Assembly: GCA_028728195.1 (NCBI GenBank) | Contig: JAQYUY010000078.1 | Coordinates: 1-47,400 of the forward strand | DNA length: 47,400 nucleotides | Direction of reading: 5' to 3' | From: Endozoicomonas sp. (ex Botrylloides leachii) | Lineage (GTDB): Bacteria > Pseudomonadota > Gammaproteobacteria > Pseudomonadales > Endozoicomonadaceae | Part shown: one piece after another, positions 7,852 to 16,379 of the stretch | Layout of the letters: each line of letters opens with the position of its first letter | How positions within the stretch are numbered: the first letter of the stretch is position 1 | Made by a program: the position numbers and the translations under genes | The notes under the pieces: generated by a model | Told to the model about the DNA's origin: nothing | Databases searched by the model: none | The model's input: only the letters and a program-made list of their open reading frames with translations

Positions 7852-8073
7852 CTAAAACCGCCCGCACATGTTGATAAAGCCAAATGATTTTAGTTCAGTT
7901 TCACCCTTGGAAGCCACTTCCATAGAAGCAACAGCATGATGAGCGCTGAAGTTAGCTGGGTCTATTGTAGAGGATTCTGGTATTAATAAGGCAACGGTTT
8001 GTGGGGTAACCAATGCTAATGGTATTGCCAGCACGCTAGCTTTCAGTAAGGATTTTTTTATTTTGTTGCTCAT
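7852..8073 (-). CDS. Small exported protein of unknown function
   Basis: A 73-aa frame starting at ATG 8073 with a strong AAGGAG site eight bases upstream. The N-terminus has the build of a Sec signal peptide: a lysine-rich start (MSNKIKKSLLK), a hydrophobic core (ASVLAIPLALV) and a small-residue cleavage region near TPQTVA. The mature part would be about 47 residues with one Cys. I do not recognise the family. The frame ends where IS630 debris begins, so the C-terminus may be truncated. The strong ribosome binding site and signal peptide argue that it was a real gene. Confidence 0.55.
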   Translation of the reverse strand: MSNKIKKSLLKASVLAIPLALVTPQTVALLIPESSTIDPANFSAHHAVASMEVASKGETELKSFGFINMCGRF

Positions 8074-8251
8074 CCTTGGCTCCTTTTATTATTGATAATA
8101 CACCTATAGATTAGCAGAGCTTAGGTAGGTTGTGGTGGGCTATTGAATACGGGCTGTGTATCAATGTTGCTAAGTTCAAAACAATATTAAAGGTTTATGG
8201 GTTTATTTATACCTATTAATCCTCAAGAGACATATTTTGCTCGACACTAAA

Positions 8252-8311
8252 GTCCTAAAATGCATGGTCATAACTGAATAGAGGTAGGCATCTTGAAAAC
8301 GTTTGAGTATA
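8252..8311. repeat. Partial copy of a short inverted-repeat element
   Basis: The segment CCTAAAATGCATGG, then ACTGAATAGAGG, then GGCATCTTGAAAACGTTTGA aligns with the right half of the complete element at 42602-42708. The left inverted repeat is missing here. This and a weak hairpin at 8388-8406 are the only structures seen in the gap 8074-8455. Confidence 0.6.
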
Positions 8312-8387
8312 AAAGAGAAAAACCGCGATTTAGATCGTTGGTGCAGTGGCGTACGCACATCTTGTGAGCCGGTATCGCCAAAATAAG

Positions 8388-8406
8388 CTGTTTTTTGAAA
8401 AAGCAG
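8388..8406 (-). terminator. Possible terminator downstream of spoT
   Basis: Read on the minus strand, CTGCTTTTT pairs with AAAAAACAG and is followed by CTTATTTT, about 50 bases after the spoT stop. The stem is A/T-rich with one G.T pair, so it is a weak candidate. Confidence 0.4.
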
Positions 8407-8455
8407 TTTTATGCAACAGTTCTTTTTGGTGCTTTTTTTATATGCTCAGTTACTG

Positions 8456-10576
8456 TTAAGTTTCGCGTAGGCGGGTAATAAGGTTGACGCCTTTAATAAT
8501 TCTTAACCGCTTAATAACTTGAGCCAAATGGAGGCGATCACGGACGCTGATCAGCATTTGAACCTGGCAATAACGGGCATCTTTTTCTTCCATGCTGATT
8601 TTTTCTATATTGCCTTCAACCGCTGTGACACTGGTAGCGAGAGAGGCCATCATACCTCTGTGTTGCTCTAGTTTTACATGGAGTTCTACAATAAATTCAC
8701 CTTTAACATCTTTATCCCAAACGACTTCAAGTACTTTGTCAGGGTTATGGCGAATTTCGACAATATTAAGGCAAGCTTCTGTATGGATAACAATACCGCG
8801 ACCAGAGCTTACATGACCAACCACGGCATCACCGGGAATTGGGTAGCAGCATCGACCAAAGCTGATGACCATGTTTTCTGTGCCTTTGATTGCTAAAGGA
8901 GCCTCAGGATGCGATGTTTCAAGACGAGTTTTGTCATCTTCAGATTCAAGTAACATTCTAGCAATAACATAGGCCATGCGATTGCCTAGGCCAATTTCTT
9001 CTAGCAGATCATCGAGAGACAGGATACCTAGTTTCTTTAGTTGTAGTGCAATAGTATCTTTGTCCATAAGGTTAAGGGAGATATCAAAGCTGTGCAGAGC
9101 CTTATCCAGCAGTCGCTTGCCAAGAGCAATGGATTCGTTCCGTTGCAGATTTTTTAGGCGATGGCGAATATTAGAACGGGCTTTACCGGTAATAACAAAG
9201 TTTAACCATGCCGTATTTGGTTTTGCGTCGGAAGAGGTGACAATTTCAATGGTTTGGCCGCTTTGTAATGGCTGGCTAAGTGATGCTAGGCGCTTATCGA
9301 TTCGACAAGCAATACAGGTATTACCGACGCCCGTATGTACGGCATAGGCAAAGTCAATAGGTGTTGCGCCTTTAGGGAGCTCCAGTATATGTCCCTTTGG
9401 GGTGAAGACATAAATTTCATCTGGGAAAAGATCTATTTTTACATTCTCGATAAACTCAAGCGAGTTACCCGCATGACGTTGTAATTCAAGTAAGCCTTTT
9501 AGCCATTGACGGGTTCTGGCATGACTACCTGATAAAGCTTCGGCATCGCTTTTATATAACCAATGGGCAGCAATTCCGTTATTGGCCATATCTTCCATTT
9601 CTTGTGTGCGGATCTGAATTTCAATAGGTACACCATGCATGCCAAAAAGTGTGGTATGCAGTGATTGATAACCGTTAGCTTTAGGAATAGCAATGTAATC
9701 TTTAAAGCGCCCAGGAATTGGTTTATAAAGATTATGGGTGATACCAAATGCGCGATAACAGCTATCAACATTATCAACAATAATGCGAAACGCAAACATA
9801 TCCATAATTTCAGAGAATGATTTGCGTTGATTGCGCATTTTCCGGTAAATGCTATAGAGGTGTTTTTCTCGACCTACTACACGGCCTTTTAACCCCTGTT
9901 CTTCCAGACTAGAGGCGATGGCTTTTTGAACTTGCTCAATAAGGTTTTTACGGTATTTTCTGGCGCGCTTGACGGCATGGTCGATCATGCGAGAACGCAT
10001 GGGATACATTGCTGTAAAGCCGAGATCTTCAAGCTCAACTCTAAGGCTATGCATACCAAGACGGTTGGCGATGGGGACATATATTTCAAGCGTTTCTTTC
10101 GCAATGCGAAGCCGTTTTTCAGCACGCAATACGCCAAGGGTACGCATGTTATGCAGTCGGTCAGCTAATTTGACTAGGATAACGCGGATATCTCGAGCCA
10201 TGGCTAGAGCCATTTTCTGGAAGTTTTCTGCCTGAGCTAGCGTTTTATTTTCAAATTGCATATGGGTTAGCTTGCTAACTCCATCGACTAAGTTAGCTAC
10301 GACATGGCCAAACTGCTTTTCAATAGCACGTTTTTCTATCCCAGTATCTTCAATGACATCATGAAGCATTGCAGCTATAAGGCTAGAATGGTCCATATGC
10401 ATATCGGCTAAAATAGAAGCTACTCCTAAGGGATGGGTTATATAGGGCTCCCCACTTCGCCGAGTCTGCCCATCATGAGCTTGTTCGGCAAAATGATATG
10501 CTCTACAAACAAGATTTACTTGTTCTTGGGTGAGATAAGACGTTAAGCGGCCGGCAAACTCGTTAATGGTTAGCAA
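8456..10576 (-). CDS. spoT: Bifunctional (p)ppGpp synthetase/hydrolase SpoT
   Basis: A 706-aa Rel/SpoT protein of normal length. The order is an HD hydrolase domain with intact HDVIEDT (His72, Asp73), a synthetase domain (RKMRNQRKSFSEIMD, GRFKDYIAIPKANGYQSLHT, about residues 235-310), a TGS domain (FTPKGHILELPKGATPIDFA) and a C-terminal ACT domain (about 630-706). Both catalytic halves look complete, so it should make and degrade (p)ppGpp in the stringent response. It lies 57 bp downstream of rpoZ on the same strand, the classical rpoZ-spoT pair. gmk, usually upstream of rpoZ, is absent; flgB lies there on the opposite strand. Confidence 0.97.
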   Translation of the reverse strand: MLTINEFAGRLTSYLTQEQVNLVCRAYHFAEQAHDGQTRRSGEPYITHPLGVASILADMHMDHSSLIAAMLHDVIEDTGIEKRAIEKQFGHVVANLVDGVSKLTHMQFENKTLAQAENFQKMALAMARDIRVILVKLADRLHNMRTLGVLRAEKRLRIAKETLEIYVPIANRLGMHSLRVELEDLGFTAMYPMRSRMIDHAVKRARKYRKNLIEQVQKAIASSLEEQGLKGRVVGREKHLYSIYRKMRNQRKSFSEIMDMFAFRIIVDNVDSCYRAFGITHNLYKPIPGRFKDYIAIPKANGYQSLHTTLFGMHGVPIEIQIRTQEMEDMANNGIAAHWLYKSDAEALSGSHARTRQWLKGLLELQRHAGNSLEFIENVKIDLFPDEIYVFTPKGHILELPKGATPIDFAYAVHTGVGNTCIACRIDKRLASLSQPLQSGQTIEIVTSSDAKPNTAWLNFVITGKARSNIRHRLKNLQRNESIALGKRLLDKALHSFDISLNLMDKDTIALQLKKLGILSLDDLLEEIGLGNRMAYVIARMLLESEDDKTRLETSHPEAPLAIKGTENMVISFGRCCYPIPGDAVVGHVSSGRGIVIHTEACLNIVEIRHNPDKVLEVVWDKDVKGEFIVELHVKLEQHRGMMASLATSVTAVEGNIEKISMEEKDARYCQVQMLISVRDRLHLAQVIKRLRIIKGVNLITRLRET

Positions 10577-10633
10577 AGCCCGCTCCTCCGATACGATAAC
10601 ATCAGGCAGAGATAGTAATACAGTATTAGCGCA

Positions 10634-10888
10634 TTATTGTCCGCTTACTCCTGCCAGAAACATAGCAGCATCATCTTCATGAGAATGATGCTCATCCACG
10701 TTTTTTGCATTTACTAAGCCTTCAGCAATTTCACGTAAAGCTACAACGGTAGGCTTGTCATTTTCCCATTCTAGTTTGGGGTCTTTACCGCCAATAGATA
10801 GCTGGCGAGCACGTTTAGATGCAACCATTACTAACTGAAATCGGTTATCTACGTTATCAAGGCAGTCTTCAACAGTCACTCGAGCCAT
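10634..10888 (-). CDS. rpoZ: RNA polymerase omega subunit
   Basis: An 84-aa protein beginning [20 protein letters not shown], the canonical omega N-terminus, followed by [11 protein letters not shown] and [18 protein letters not shown] 10888 is preceded by GGAG with a 5-base spacer. The upstream in-frame ATG at 10933 would add 15 unrelated residues and is rejected. Omega stabilises the beta' subunit and takes part in ppGpp binding, which fits co-transcription with spoT. Confidence 0.95.
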   Translation of the reverse strand: MARVTVEDCLDNVDNRFQLVMVASKRARQLSIGGKDPKLEWENDKPTVVALREIAEGLVNAKNVDEHHSHEDDAAMFLAGVSGQ

Positions 10889-11251
10889 ATTTACTCCATC
10901 ACCAAGGGTTAAATCATGTTCTGAACTATGCATTTTACTTTACGACCCAAAGGCAAACAAGCTTTAGCTTTGCTATAGCTATGAGTTTGTCATCCTTTAA
11001 GGTTGCATTTTATTGTTTTCCTTTATTTATCGCGATCATTTATTAGTTGTTGAGGCTTGGGCTTGCTGTAGATGGTGTCTCCTAGTTTTTTTATTTTCTT
11101 TAATTTATTAATAAAAAATAGAATAATAGTTCATCATTAAAGTATTTTTATCCTGCTATATGCCTTCTGGCAACGTTAAAGAAACCATTTTACTTACAGA
11201 TATAATCAGTGATAAATCAATAAAGCGTAGTTATTCACTGGAGCGACTGAT
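10889..11251. promoter_or_regulatory. Divergent intergenic region between rpoZ and flgB
   Basis: A 363-bp AT-rich gap with no credible gene. On the plus strand TATAAT at 11201-11206 lies about 46 bp before flgB, with TTAAAG 17-18 bp upstream of it as a poor -35. No convincing sigma-54 (GG-N10-GC) site was found. The promoter for rpoZ must lie on the other strand but has no clear consensus. Confidence 0.35.
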
Positions 11252-11635
11252 ATGGCGATTAGCTTTGATACCGCACTTGGTATTCATCCGCAGGCACTGG
11301 CATTTAAAGGATTAAGGGCAGAAGTTTTGGCAGGCAATCTTGCCAATGTTGATACGCCTGGCTTTAAAGCAAGAGATGTTAGTTTTGAGGCAGCACTAAA
11401 AAGTAAATTAAAATCATTTGGAAAAAATGAAAACCATATCAAATTTAATCTGTTCAGTAGCTCTGAATCATTACAGTACCGTATTCCTTATCAGAAAAGC
11501 AGTGATGGTAATTCTGTTGAACTTGGTGTTGAGCAAGCTTCATTTGCTAAGAATAGTCTTGATTTTCAAACGAGTTTAACTTTTTTAAAAAAGAAGCTTA
11601 GCTCTTTAGAGTTGGCAATAAGAGGAGTGATGTAA
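11252..11635 (+). CDS. flgB: Flagellar proximal rod protein FlgB
   Basis: A 127-aa rod protein with the family signature RAEVLAGNLANVDTPGFKARD near the N-terminus and the amphipathic C-terminal segment (FLKKKLSSLELAIRGVM) used in rod packing. ATG 11252 has GGAG eight bases upstream. It opens the flgBCDEFGHIJ run and is followed after 1 bp by flgC. FlgB is exported by the flagellar type III apparatus and forms the proximal rod in the periplasm. flgA, which often lies near flgB, is not in the window. Confidence 0.95.
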   Translation: MAISFDTALGIHPQALAFKGLRAEVLAGNLANVDTPGFKARDVSFEAALKSKLKSFGKNENHIKFNLFSSSESLQYRIPYQKSSDGNSVELGVEQASFAKNSLDFQTSLTFLKKKLSSLELAIRGVM

Positions 11636-11636
11636 T

Positions 11637-12053
11637 ATGTCGCTTGATAATCTTTATGCTATTTCAGGATCTGCACTTAATGCGCAAATGGTGAGGTTAA
11701 ACAGTATTGCTAGCAATATTGCTAATATATCCAGTGCAGGTAATTCGCCAGAAACCACTTATCAGGCATTGCGCCCTGTATTCTCTGCTATCTATGATCA
11801 AATTGGTAACGGCGCAGAAGGCGCACGCGTTACAGTTGATCAAGTATTTAAAATGCCTGCCAGTGATAAGAACCGCCGTTATGAGCCAAAAAATATGCTA
11901 GCTGATGATGAAGGCTACGTATATTACCCCGATATTAATGTTATTCAGGAAATGGCAGATATGTTATCTGCAACCCGAAGTTATCAAAGCAGCATAGAAG
12001 TAATGACCAGTGCTAGGAAACTTCAACAACGATTACTTGGTCTGGCAGAATAA
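11637..12053 (+). CDS. flgC: Flagellar proximal rod protein FlgC
   Basis: A 138-aa protein of normal size. It has the N-terminal rod motif SALNAQMVRLNSIASNIANI, the GARVTVDQV segment typical of FlgC and the C-terminal MADMLSATRSYQSSIEVM helix shared by axial proteins. GGAG lies nine bases before ATG 11637. The gene starts 1 bp after flgB, so the two are translationally linked. It builds the proximal rod with FlgB and FlgF. Confidence 0.95.
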   Translation: MSLDNLYAISGSALNAQMVRLNSIASNIANISSAGNSPETTYQALRPVFSAIYDQIGNGAEGARVTVDQVFKMPASDKNRRYEPKNMLADDEGYVYYPDINVIQEMADMLSATRSYQSSIEVMTSARKLQQRLLGLAE

Positions 12054-12096
12054 TTAATTAATTAAATTATTTTATTTAAAATAAAAGAGGTCAATA

Positions 12097-12747
12097 GTGA
12101 CGGCAATAGCGCAGGTAGATAATTTAACGACAAGAACTAATCAAAATAATTCTACGGTTTTACAGCCAACACAAAATCAATTTATGGAATTATTTATTGC
12201 ACAACTTAGAGCGCAAGACCCAACAGCGCCATTAGATACCAATCAAATGCTTTCTCAATTATCCCAAATATCATCGGTAGAGAGTTTAACTTCTATTGAT
12301 ACAAGGATAGATGGCTTAACCTCTGCACTAGAACAGTCTCAATTATTAGGTGCAGTACAATTAGTAGGCCATGAAATTGAAGTGGCTACTAATAAAATGA
12401 GTATCCAAAGTGAATCAGCCATTAAAGGTAAAGTCACGCTTCCCATTAATTCAGATGATATTCTATTACGTGTTTATAACTCTAATGGTTCTATTATTTC
12501 CTCTAAATCACTTGGAGCAAAATCAAGTGGCACACACTCTTTTGAATTAGATGCTTTAGCAGCAGGAAATTATACCATTACAGCAACCGGTATTAGTGGT
12601 AATGAAGCTTATGCTGGGGATGTAAGCCTGCTTGCTAAGGTAACGAATGTTGAAGCTGGTATTAATGGAGCCAATGTGAAATTAGGTGAGTTAGGTAGTT
12701 ATCCATTAGGGTTAGTCTCAAGAGTTGGTGGAAAAAATTTTAATTAA
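12097..12747 (+). CDS. flgD: Flagellar hook-capping protein FlgD
   Basis: A 216-aa protein. The N-terminal export and capping region contains QFMELFIAQLRAQDPTAPLD and QLSQISSVESLTSI, diagnostic of FlgD. The C-terminal half is the beta-rich Tudor/FnIII-like region (VYNSNGSIISSKSLG, ITATGISGN). GTG 12097 is used, with GAGG six bases upstream. FlgD caps the growing hook and guides FlgE assembly, and is discarded when the hook is complete. It sits 43 bp after flgC and 16 bp before flgE. Confidence 0.94.
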   Translation: MTAIAQVDNLTTRTNQNNSTVLQPTQNQFMELFIAQLRAQDPTAPLDTNQMLSQLSQISSVESLTSIDTRIDGLTSALEQSQLLGAVQLVGHEIEVATNKMSIQSESAIKGKVTLPINSDDILLRVYNSNGSIISSKSLGAKSSGTHSFELDALAAGNYTITATGISGNEAYAGDVSLLAKVTNVEAGINGANVKLGELGSYPLGLVSRVGGKNFN

Positions 12748-12763
12748 ACAGTGGAGGTAAATT

Positions 12764-14035
12764 ATGTCATTAGCAATTGGACTCAGTGGTCTTAATGCAG
12801 CTAAAACAGATTTAGAAGTCACCAGTAATAATATTGCCAATAGCAGTACAATTGGATTTAAAAGCGGGCGAGCTGAGTTTGCTGATGTGTATGCCTCTTC
12901 TGTCTCCAGTGGTAATAATCAAGGAGCAGGTGTGAAAACGGCTAATATTAGCCAACAGTTTGCTCAGGGTACTATTAGTTATACAAATAATGCTCTTGAT
13001 ATGGCAATTAATGGTAAAGGCTTTTTTATTATTAATAACAATGGTGAGCTAAATTATACGAGAGCGGGTTTTTTCTCTCAGGATGCTGAAAACTTTTTAG
13101 TCAATAATGAAGGTGGTAGGCTTCAAGGTTTTTCTGCTGATGCAGACGGTAATATTTTAGCGGGTACACGCACAGACATTCGTATTGCACAAGATAGTAT
13201 GCCCGCACAGGCAACAACAAATGTTACTAGCTCTGCTAATTTGGATTCACGTAAAAACGAATTTTCTATTGATGGTTTGACTAATCATACCGTAAATCCA
13301 AGCGATGCAGGGTCATTTACAGATTCTCTAGCTTTTGATGTGAGTGATAGTTTGGGTGGTAATCATACCATTACGCTTTATTTTAGCAAGCTTGGCTTTA
13401 GTTCTAATATACCTACAACACCTGACAACACATGGCAGGTAGATATGTTCCTTGATGGTAACGCTGCATCCACTCAGCGAGTGGGGTTTAATTCATCAGG
13501 ATCTTTGGAAGGCATAGTTGATAATACGGGGGCGTTGGGTACTCCTGCGGTTCGAGAACTAAATCTCAGTGCTGTTATTGGTGGGGCTGATAATTTAGAT
13601 ATTGATATTGATATTTCTGGTTTTAGCCAGACTGGTACAGACTTTTCCGTAAATGAGGTTAACCAAAATGGGTTTCCTCCTGGGCTGCTGACCGGTATAC
13701 AAATCAGTGAAGAAGGCATTGTTCAGGCAAGGTATTCCAATAGTCAGGTGAGAACACAAGGTCAAATTACATTGGCAAATTTTGCGAACCCCAATGGCTT
13801 AATCAATATGGGTAATAGCCTTTGGGCGGCTAGTCCTGATGCGGGTATCCCAGTAACTGGCATCCCAGGGACAGGCATTGTAGGTTCATTAGAAACAGGC
13901 GCTTTAGAGCAGTCCAATGTTGATCTTTCAGGGCAAATGGTTCGGTTGATTGAAGCGCAGAGTCATTTCCAGGCTAATGCGAAAACGATCGAGACGAATA
14001 ACACTTTGATTCAAACACTGATGAATATCATTTAG
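12764..14035 (+). CDS. flgE: Flagellar hook protein FlgE
   Basis: A 423-aa protein starting MSLAIGLSGLNAAKTDLEVT with the axial motif SNNIANSSTIGFKSGRAEF. It has the DMAINGKGFFIINNNGELNYTRAG hook-core block (given here in shortened form) and the C-terminal VRLIEAQSHFQANAKTIE helix. GGAGG lies six bases upstream of ATG 12764. FlgE forms the curved universal joint between rod and filament. Central sequence between the conserved ends is species-specific, as usual for the surface domains. Confidence 0.94.
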   Translation: MSLAIGLSGLNAAKTDLEVTSNNIANSSTIGFKSGRAEFADVYASSVSSGNNQGAGVKTANISQQFAQGTISYTNNALDMAINGKGFFIINNNGELNYTRAGFFSQDAENFLVNNEGGRLQGFSADADGNILAGTRTDIRIAQDSMPAQATTNVTSSANLDSRKNEFSIDGLTNHTVNPSDAGSFTDSLAFDVSDSLGGNHTITLYFSKLGFSSNIPTTPDNTWQVDMFLDGNAASTQRVGFNSSGSLEGIVDNTGALGTPAVRELNLSAVIGGADNLDIDIDISGFSQTGTDFSVNEVNQNGFPPGLLTGIQISEEGIVQARYSNSQVRTQGQITLANFANPNGLINMGNSLWAASPDAGIPVTGIPGTGIVGSLETGALEQSNVDLSGQMVRLIEAQSHFQANAKTIETNNTLIQTLMNII

Positions 14036-14057
14036 CAGGTAAGCATGGAAGCTTATT

Positions 14058-14792
14058 ATGGATAAAGTTCTTTATATCAGTACCGCTGGAGCCGCAATGG
14101 CGATGAAGTCTCAGCAAGTTCATGCTAACAACCTAGCTAATAGCAGCACGACAGGGTTCCGCCGAGATTTTGCCAGCTCGTTTGCTGTAGAGCTTGAAGG
14201 AGATGGGTTTAATAGCCGTGTGATGCCATTAGTCAGGGGGCTAGGTAGTAGTTATGAGGCGGGAGCTCTTAAGATGACAGGTCGACCGCTTGATGTAGCG
14301 ATTAATGGCGAAGGCTGGTTTAGTGTGCAACTAGCTGATGGTGAAGAAGCGTATACCCGTGCAGGGGACTTTAAAATAAATGTAGAAAATCAACTAGTTA
14401 CCCAGAAAGGACTTCAAGTAATTGGTATCAATGGTCCTGTACAATTGCCTGCATTTGAATCCATTGATATTGGCGCTGATGGTACTATTACGGTGATTCC
14501 TGAAGGGGAGGAGCTGCCTGTTGAGGTAGGGCAATTAAAACGAGTAAACCCTGAGCCAGGGCAGTTAATTAAAAATTCAGCTGGACTATTTGTTTCCGCT
14601 GCTGGTGGCGAGCAAGCGATTGATCCTGAGGTGCTATTGAGAGCGGGTTATTTAGAGTCGAGTAATGTGAGTCCGTTAAATGAGATGATATCGTTTTTAT
14701 CGCTAAGCAGACAGTTTGAGGCACAGATGAAAATAATGAAAATGACAGGTGATTTGGCTGAAGCAGGTGACCGATTGGTAAGAGAACAGTAA
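14058..14792 (+). CDS. flgF: Flagellar proximal rod protein FlgF
   Basis: A 244-aa axial protein with HANNLANSSTTGFRRDF near residue 22, LDVAINGEGWFSVQ in the core and SPLNEMISFLSLSRQFEAQM at the C-terminus. The initial DKVLYISTAGA is typical of FlgF rather than FlgG. GGAAG lies a few bases before ATG 14058. It follows flgE by 22 bp and precedes flgG by 25 bp, the usual order. Confidence 0.94.
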   Translation: MDKVLYISTAGAAMAMKSQQVHANNLANSSTTGFRRDFASSFAVELEGDGFNSRVMPLVRGLGSSYEAGALKMTGRPLDVAINGEGWFSVQLADGEEAYTRAGDFKINVENQLVTQKGLQVIGINGPVQLPAFESIDIGADGTITVIPEGEELPVEVGQLKRVNPEPGQLIKNSAGLFVSAAGGEQAIDPEVLLRAGYLESSNVSPLNEMISFLSLSRQFEAQMKIMKMTGDLAEAGDRLVREQ

Positions 14793-14817
14793 TTGGAGCG
14801 GAACTAAGGAGGCAAGG

Positions 14818-15603
14818 ATGAATGCTGCACTTTGGGTTAGTAAAACGGGGTTAGCTGCTCAAGAACGGCAAATGGCAATTATTTCTAATAATCTTGCCAA
14901 TGTAAATACGGTTGGTTTTAAGCGTGATCGCGCTAGTTTTGAAGATCTTTTTTTTCACATTGAGCGCCAGCCCGGCGCGTTAAATGATCAAGATAATCAG
15001 TTGCCGTCAGGGTTACAGCTCGGGACTGGAGTAAAAATGACTGGGACTCAGAAAGTATTTACCTCAGGCAATTACGAAACAACTGATCAGGCACTTGATT
15101 TAGCGATTAATGGTAATGGTTTTTTCCAGCTTACTCAGCCAGATGGTACCACAGTCTATTCAAAAAACGGTCAGTTTCAGCTTAATGCAGACGGTGAACT
15201 GGTTAATAGCAGCGGTATTCCCCTAGAGCCTAATATTGTTATTCCTCAGGATGCTACAGGTATCAGTATCAGTGATGACGGTATTGTTGTAGTCAACCAG
15301 CCCGGTAATATCGAGCCTGCTGAAGTAGGGCAAATTACGTTGGTGAATTTTGTTAATCCAGCGGGTCTGTTATCCAAAGGAGGAAACCTTTATCAAGAGA
15401 CGGCTGCTAGCGGTGATCCTGTAGAGGTTATTCCTGGCCAAGGAGGAGCAGGAGCAATAAAACAGTTCACGCTTGAAACATCTAATGTCAGCACAGTAGA
15501 AGAACTGGTCAATATGATTTCAGTGCAGCGTGCTTATGAGATGAACTCTAAGGTAATTGCTGCGGCAGATAAGATGATGCAGTTTGTCAATCAGACACTA
15601 TAA
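14818..15603 (+). CDS. flgG: Flagellar distal rod protein FlgG
   Basis: A 261-aa protein, the standard FlgG length. It starts MNAALWVSKTGLAAQERQMA and continues with ISNNLANVNTVGFKRDRASF and LDLAINGNGFFQL. It ends with VEELVNMISVQRAYEMNSK, the characteristic FlgG C-terminal helix. A GGAGG site five bases from ATG 14818 is clear. FlgG forms the distal rod through the P and L rings. Confidence 0.96.
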   Translation: MNAALWVSKTGLAAQERQMAIISNNLANVNTVGFKRDRASFEDLFFHIERQPGALNDQDNQLPSGLQLGTGVKMTGTQKVFTSGNYETTDQALDLAINGNGFFQLTQPDGTTVYSKNGQFQLNADGELVNSSGIPLEPNIVIPQDATGISISDDGIVVVNQPGNIEPAEVGQITLVNFVNPAGLLSKGGNLYQETAASGDPVEVIPGQGGAGAIKQFTLETSNVSTVEELVNMISVQRAYEMNSKVIAAADKMMQFVNQTL

Positions 15604-15642
15604 ATATATGTTTCAAGATGCTGAAATAAAAGGAATTAAAAT

Positions 15643-16350
15643 ATGAAATACGGTGTTTTTTTTCTAGCATTTCTTATTGGGGGCTGCCAGTTACCACAGA
15701 AAAAAACATCGGTTGCTCAGCCGGCATTCACTACGGCTGCAAAAAACTCGGCAATTACGCCTGTCTCGCCAGTGCGACAAAATCAAAATATTACGCCTAC
15801 GGGTAGTTTGTTTGACCCTCGTTACAGTAGCATGATGGTGTCTGATCGGCGAACGTACCGTCTTGGCGATATCCTGACAGTTAAACTCGAAGGCAATACT
15901 GATATAAAGATGGGAGGAGGGAGTGCGATAAAGAAGGAAAATGCTATTAATATCCCTGATCCTACGATTCTTGGGCGTGCCAGTGCCAGTATTCTTGGCG
16001 GTGGCAATTCACTTGCCTTTAATATTCAGCCTTCACGGGAGTATGGAGGTGCTACAAGCGCAAATAGGACGAATGCATTGAAAGGTGATGTTGCCGTAAG
16101 GGTCATTGAGGTTTTACTAAATGGCACACTAAGAGTTGAAGGTGAGAAATGGTTAACGATTAATTCAAACCGTGAGCGGATCAAAATCAGTGGTTTAGTA
16201 CGCCCAGAAGATGTTAAAACTGATAACACCGTGTCATCAACACGCTTAGCAGAAGCTAAGGTAGATTATGTAGCGCTGGGCATTAATGCCGATACACATG
16301 AACCAGGCTGGTTAACAAAAATGCTCAATAGTGCTTGGTTCCCTTTTTAG
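15643..16350 (+). CDS. flgH: Flagellar L-ring lipoprotein FlgH
   Basis: A 235-aa lipoprotein. The signal peptide MKYGVFFLAFLIGGC ends in a lipobox (LIGGC, modified Cys15). Conserved FlgH blocks follow: GSLFDPRYSSMMVSDRRTYR, GDILTVKLEGNT, VLLNGTLRVEGEKWL and ISGLVRPEDV. It forms the outer-membrane bushing around the rod. The gene lies 39 bp after flgG and its end overlaps the longest possible flgI frame, although the preferred flgI start avoids that overlap. Confidence 0.94.
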   Translation: MKYGVFFLAFLIGGCQLPQKKTSVAQPAFTTAAKNSAITPVSPVRQNQNITPTGSLFDPRYSSMMVSDRRTYRLGDILTVKLEGNTDIKMGGGSAIKKENAINIPDPTILGRASASILGGGNSLAFNIQPSREYGGATSANRTNALKGDVAVRVIEVLLNGTLRVEGEKWLTINSNRERIKISGLVRPEDVKTDNTVSSTRLAEAKVDYVALGINADTHEPGWLTKMLNSAWFPF

Positions 16351-16379
16351 GACTTTTGCAAGGAATTAGCAGAAGTTTA

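Noticed and set aside
8592-10235. Several plus-strand open frames opposite spoT
   Set aside because: They are antisense shadows of a well-conserved gene, with no ribosome binding sites or recognisable domains.
11041-11251. Sigma-54 promoter for the flgB operon
   Set aside because: Candidate GG dinucleotides near 11058 and 11169 lack a GC at the required 10-base spacing.
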